Part shown: positions 61,041-64,000 of the stretch, piece after piece
Position numbering within the stretch: the stretch's first letter is position 1
How the letters are laid out: every line of letters begins with the position of its first letter
Source of the DNA: Sorghum bicolor
Lineage: Eukaryota; Streptophyta; Magnoliopsida; Poales; Poaceae
Reading direction: 5' to 3'
DNA length: 64,000 nt
Assembly (NCBI RefSeq): GCF_000003195.3
Contig: NC_012876.2
Location: forward strand, 41,471,860-41,535,859
Translations under genes and position numbers: made by a program
Notes under the pieces: model-generated
Databases searched by the model: none
What the model was told of the DNA's origin: nothing
Seen by the model: the letters and a program-made list of their open reading frames with translations, nothing else

Positions 61041-61066
61041 GCGCGCCATCGCGCGCATTTCACTAG
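61041..61066 (+). mobile_element. Probable Helitron 3' terminus
   Basis: A GC-rich palindrome (gcgcgccatcgcgcgc, 61041-61056) lies seven bases before CTAG at 61063-61066, and T follows. This is the Helitron signature of a hairpin, then CTRR, inserted before T. The matching 5' TC end was not found, so the size is unknown; 57100-61066 may belong to it. Confidence 0.6.
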
Positions 61067-61146
61067 TATCTAATAAATTCGGCTAACAAACAAGCTGACC
61101 ATCGGCAACTGACGCACGGGGCACGTTGAATATGGAGACAGACTCT

Positions 61147-61377
61147 GGCCTTGTTTAGTTTACTCTGAAAACCAAAAAGTTTTCAAGATTTCCCGTCACA
61201 TCAAATATTGTATCACATGCATGAAACATTAAATATAGACAAAAACAAAAACTAATTACACAGTTTAGCTGTAAATCACGAGATGAATCTTTTAATCCTA
61301 ATTAGTCCATAATTTGATAATATTTGTCATAAACAAACGAAAGTGCTACAGTACCGAAAACTTTTCACTTTTCGAAA
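61147..61377. mobile_element. MITE, CCTTGTTTAGTT family, copy 3
   Basis: Starts ggccttgtttagtt and shares the interior with copy 2 (cgtcacatcaaat, catgcatgaaacattaaatat, gctacagtaccgaaaac). The right inverted repeat is missing after ttttcgaaatttt. Confidence 0.75.
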
Positions 61378-61547
61378 TTTTTTGGCAAAAATATCGAGAC
61401 AACTCTGTCGGTGGCCATTGGCGACGAGCCGACGGCCCGCTCGGCCACTCCGATGGACCTTTGAGACTGGCTACGCACGCCATGATAGGTAGGAGCAGTG
61501 TCTTCATTCCCTGCTGGAGTGCTGGTACATGCTGATTGGATCCGCAT
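61378..61547. other. Short spacer, nothing recognised
   Basis: GC-moderate, no gene. Confidence 0.4.
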
Positions 61548-61800
61548 GATTTTTTTTAACTTCTATCATATTAAATATGACACATACATAGAGTACTAAA
61601 TATATATTATTTTATAAAACTAAAAACACAGCTAAAAGATAATTTACGAGATAAATCTTTTAAACTTAATTAATACATAATTAGATATTAATAATCAAAT
61701 AAAATGAAAATACTACCGTAAACATTAAATTTTAATAATCAAATAGAACAAAAATACTACTGTAAATATTAAATTTTAACACCTCTAACCAAACATCCTA
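61548..61800. mobile_element. Diverged MITE-like AT-rich copy with internal duplication
   Basis: Carries taaatctttt and ttaattaatacataatt blocks like the other copies. A 44-bp unit is tandemly repeated at 61689 and 61733. Its ends are unclear. Confidence 0.5.
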
Positions 61801-61960
61801 GTATGTACCAGAGGTTTTTTTTTACAAGGACCTGTACCAGATGTTAGAGGAGGCTTCCAAATGCTGGAGATCGAAACCAACCATTTCCCAATGCATTGAC
61901 TTCGATAGTGGAAACGACTCTGGCTGCACATCTAGCTAGGGGCTGTTTAGGTCTCGTTTG

Positions 61961-62110
61961 GGCCTTCTTTACTTCTCAAAAATTTTTAAGATTTTTCGTC
62001 ACATCGAATCGTACGACATATGCATAAAACATTAAATATAGAAACAACAATAACTAATTACATAGTTTGACTGTAATTTACGAGACGAATCTTTTGAGCC
62101 TAGTTATCTC
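61961..62110. mobile_element. MITE, CCTTGTTTAGTT family, partial copy
   Basis: ggccttctttacttctc, then the shared interior (cgtcacatcgaatcgtacga, gcataaaacattaaatata, gagacgaatcttttgagcct). It stops at tagttatctc without a right end. Confidence 0.65.
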
Positions 62111-62847
62111 CTACAACTAAAAAGACTAAAGAGTGGACATTTTTTTGGTGCAACAATCCACCTTCGTCCTGTCCTTCTGCCCGTGCGACCCCGTCTATGC
62201 CGGCTTCATCGCGTCCCCTGCGGTCCCACACGGCCACACCCCACCCAGTAGGAAGGTAACTCCACCATAGGAACGCATCAAAAAAAGGAAGATTTCCTCC
62301 CAATCCCCAGGCGATCTCCTTCCCTGGTCCCGATCTTCACCAGCACCTGGCCACCACCTCCGCCCCGCGTCCGGCGTCCCTCACTCTAAACCCTCGCCGC
62401 GGCATCGTGCGGTGCAGCCCCCGGCACCCAGAACCCACACCTTCGCGATTGCGACTCCGCGAACAGGATCACAGAGCAGCGAACGATGGCTGCTAGCCTT
62501 GCACCTAGGGTTGGAGCAGCGCAGACGGTGGCGGCGAGCAACATCTGGGATCCGGCTGAGTCGCCTAGCAAGGGAGCAGCGTAGGCAGCCGACACTCTGG
62601 TCTTTGGCAGCGGCAGAGCAAAGGCATCGCGCACAGGCAGTAGGTCGGCTCCGTTATGCCATGGGCAGGCGCCGAAGGCAGAAGCACCAGGCCGCACTGC
62701 AATGGGCAGCAGCACAAGCCAACCCGACAATGCCCAAGACCTATTCGGCCAACCCCCAGGCGACTGCAGCCCACAGCAAGCTCCAAGCAGAGGCAAGCAA
62801 AAGGCAGTACCTCAGCAGGCCAGGAGCATAGCTGGTAATGCTGCAGC
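62111..62847. other. GC-rich leader-like stretch, no gene assigned
   Basis: Includes an aaaccctcgccgc leader-style string and a 139-codon Gln/Arg/Ala-rich ORF (62412-62831, plus) that matches nothing I know. It could be a decayed 5' gene end. Confidence 0.35.
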
Positions 62848-63280
62848 TAAGGGCCCCTTTGGAATAGAGGATTGGCAAAGGATTTTTGAAGGATTCACAT
62901 TCCTAAGGATTTTTTCCTACACAGCCCTTTGGTTCATAGGAAAGAACAGGAAACATTCCATAGGATTGTATTCCTTTGGCTTGATTTCACAGGAATGTAA
63001 ACAAGAGGTCTGACTTCTTGGAAAAATTCCTGGCGGGAAAGTTGTCTCCTCGCATGTATGTCATTGTCTGTTGGCAGGAAGGTGGCCATCATGCAAGCAA
63101 GCTGTTCAAATTCAAAAGCTGACCATCAATCCTTTATTTTTCCTGTAGTGCTACCGAAGGCCATCTCATTTTGTTTCATGTGGCTTCTATTCCTATAGGG
63201 TTAGATGAACATGCCAACTCAATTCCTGTAAAATTCCTATTCCTATGTTCTCCCTACCCTGTGTTCCAAAGGGGCCCTTA
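62848..63280. mobile_element. MITE with perfect 17-bp inverted termini
   Basis: taagggcccctttggaa at 62848-62864 is exactly complementary to 63264-63280. The interior has no gene. The outer TAA/TTA may be part of the inverted repeat or a TWA target; I could not decide. Confidence 0.8.
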
Positions 63281-64000
63281 GTATTTTTTTTTTACAATTT
63301 ACACATTATCATTGCTTAGAAATTTGATAATAAGTTATTTGATAAATTGTAGATTGTCCAAACAAATGTATGGAACCTGCGACACTGCTAACAACAAGTC
63401 AAGCGTGATATTTAAAAAACAACAAGTCAAGCACGGGCAAACGACAATGTCCAGCCAAAAGGTCCAGGCATCTGATCTCTTGTATCTCAATTTACTTGTG
63501 TTTTATTTTGTAAATACCATTGTTCACAAGTTTCAAACTTTCTATTGTAGGTGGCTCATAATTAGATGCTTAGCCATTAGTTTTTTGTTTGCTTTGTTCT
63601 TAATTAAGAAAATCCAATTCAACTTCATCTAGAATAATTCTGGTTTGGCATAATAAAACTAAAAAGAACTTGTGCCCCCAATGAAGGCGTAACGCTCATC
63701 CATAGTGTGGATTTGGCACTGCAGATTGGTGAATTTTACTAACAAAATATGTTTTTGTCAAATCACTGTTTCTTGACCACACCATTCTTTCAAAGTAGTT
63801 GATGATCGTATTTCTTGGAACAACCATTTTAGATATGAATTCTCGTTTAGTTAATTTGATACTACTATTGATTTGTCAGGGTAAGCGGTTTAGCTATTGG
63901 ATTATCCTTCCAAGTTAGCACTTTGCAGTATCCTCTGTGCTTCGGACATCCTCCCAGTGACAATTATCCAGTTTAGCTGCCAGGGATAAGCGGATGAAAT
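63281..64000. other. No gene recognised
   Basis: AT-rich. A 106-codon plus-strand ORF (63312-63632) has no family resemblance. Confidence 0.45.

Overview
The window is plant nuclear DNA, almost certainly from a grass. The evidence is long LTR retrotransposons of the Ty3/gypsy Athila and Tekay types nested in one another, GC-rich leaders, small MITEs with a CCTTGTTTAGTT-type terminus (from memory common in sorghum, sugarcane and relatives; an inference), and one host gene with canonical plant introns. Only one host protein gene is complete: a 7-exon gene for a 639-residue transmembrane-nine superfamily (TM9SF/TMN) protein on the minus strand at 52484-55691.

Layout. 1-1201: mostly unannotated, with a cinnamoyl-CoA-reductase-like fragment at about 600-824. 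1202-1987 and 11314 to about 13470: two halves of an old, truncated minus-strand gypsy element (gag, zinc knuckle, protease), split by a younger Athila-type element at 1988-11313 that has a perfect 5-bp target duplication (tctgg). That Athila-type element carries gag, protease and a separate ATHILA-ORF-like gene but no reverse transcriptase or integrase, so it is non-autonomous. 13470-22610: unresolved repetitive DNA containing a 3.2-kb minus-strand solo LTR (15546-18785). 22616-50905: a Tekay-type chromovirus (family A) with a perfect target duplication (cggca). Its gag is interrupted by a related element (family B, 27127-44186) arranged LTR-internal-LTR-partial internal, with a 100-N assembly gap. 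50911-52183: no gene recognised. 52484-55691: the TM9SF gene. 56063-63280: a MITE-rich stretch with a foldback hairpin, exon-like pieces and a probable Helitron 3' end. 63281-64000: nothing recognised.

The retroelement genes form recognisable sets. Each Tekay-type copy has an accessory ORF upstream of gag (orf0: acidic tract, conserved middle, coiled-coil tail), then gag-protease-RT-RNase H-integrase-chromodomain in one frame. Nearly all are broken by stop codons. Where a paralogous codon can be read, most of those stops are CAG to TAG or TGG to TAG in CHG context, the pattern expected from deamination of methylated cytosine. The only undamaged retroelement ORF is orf0 at 30483-31448. All comparisons were made by eye, without database searches.
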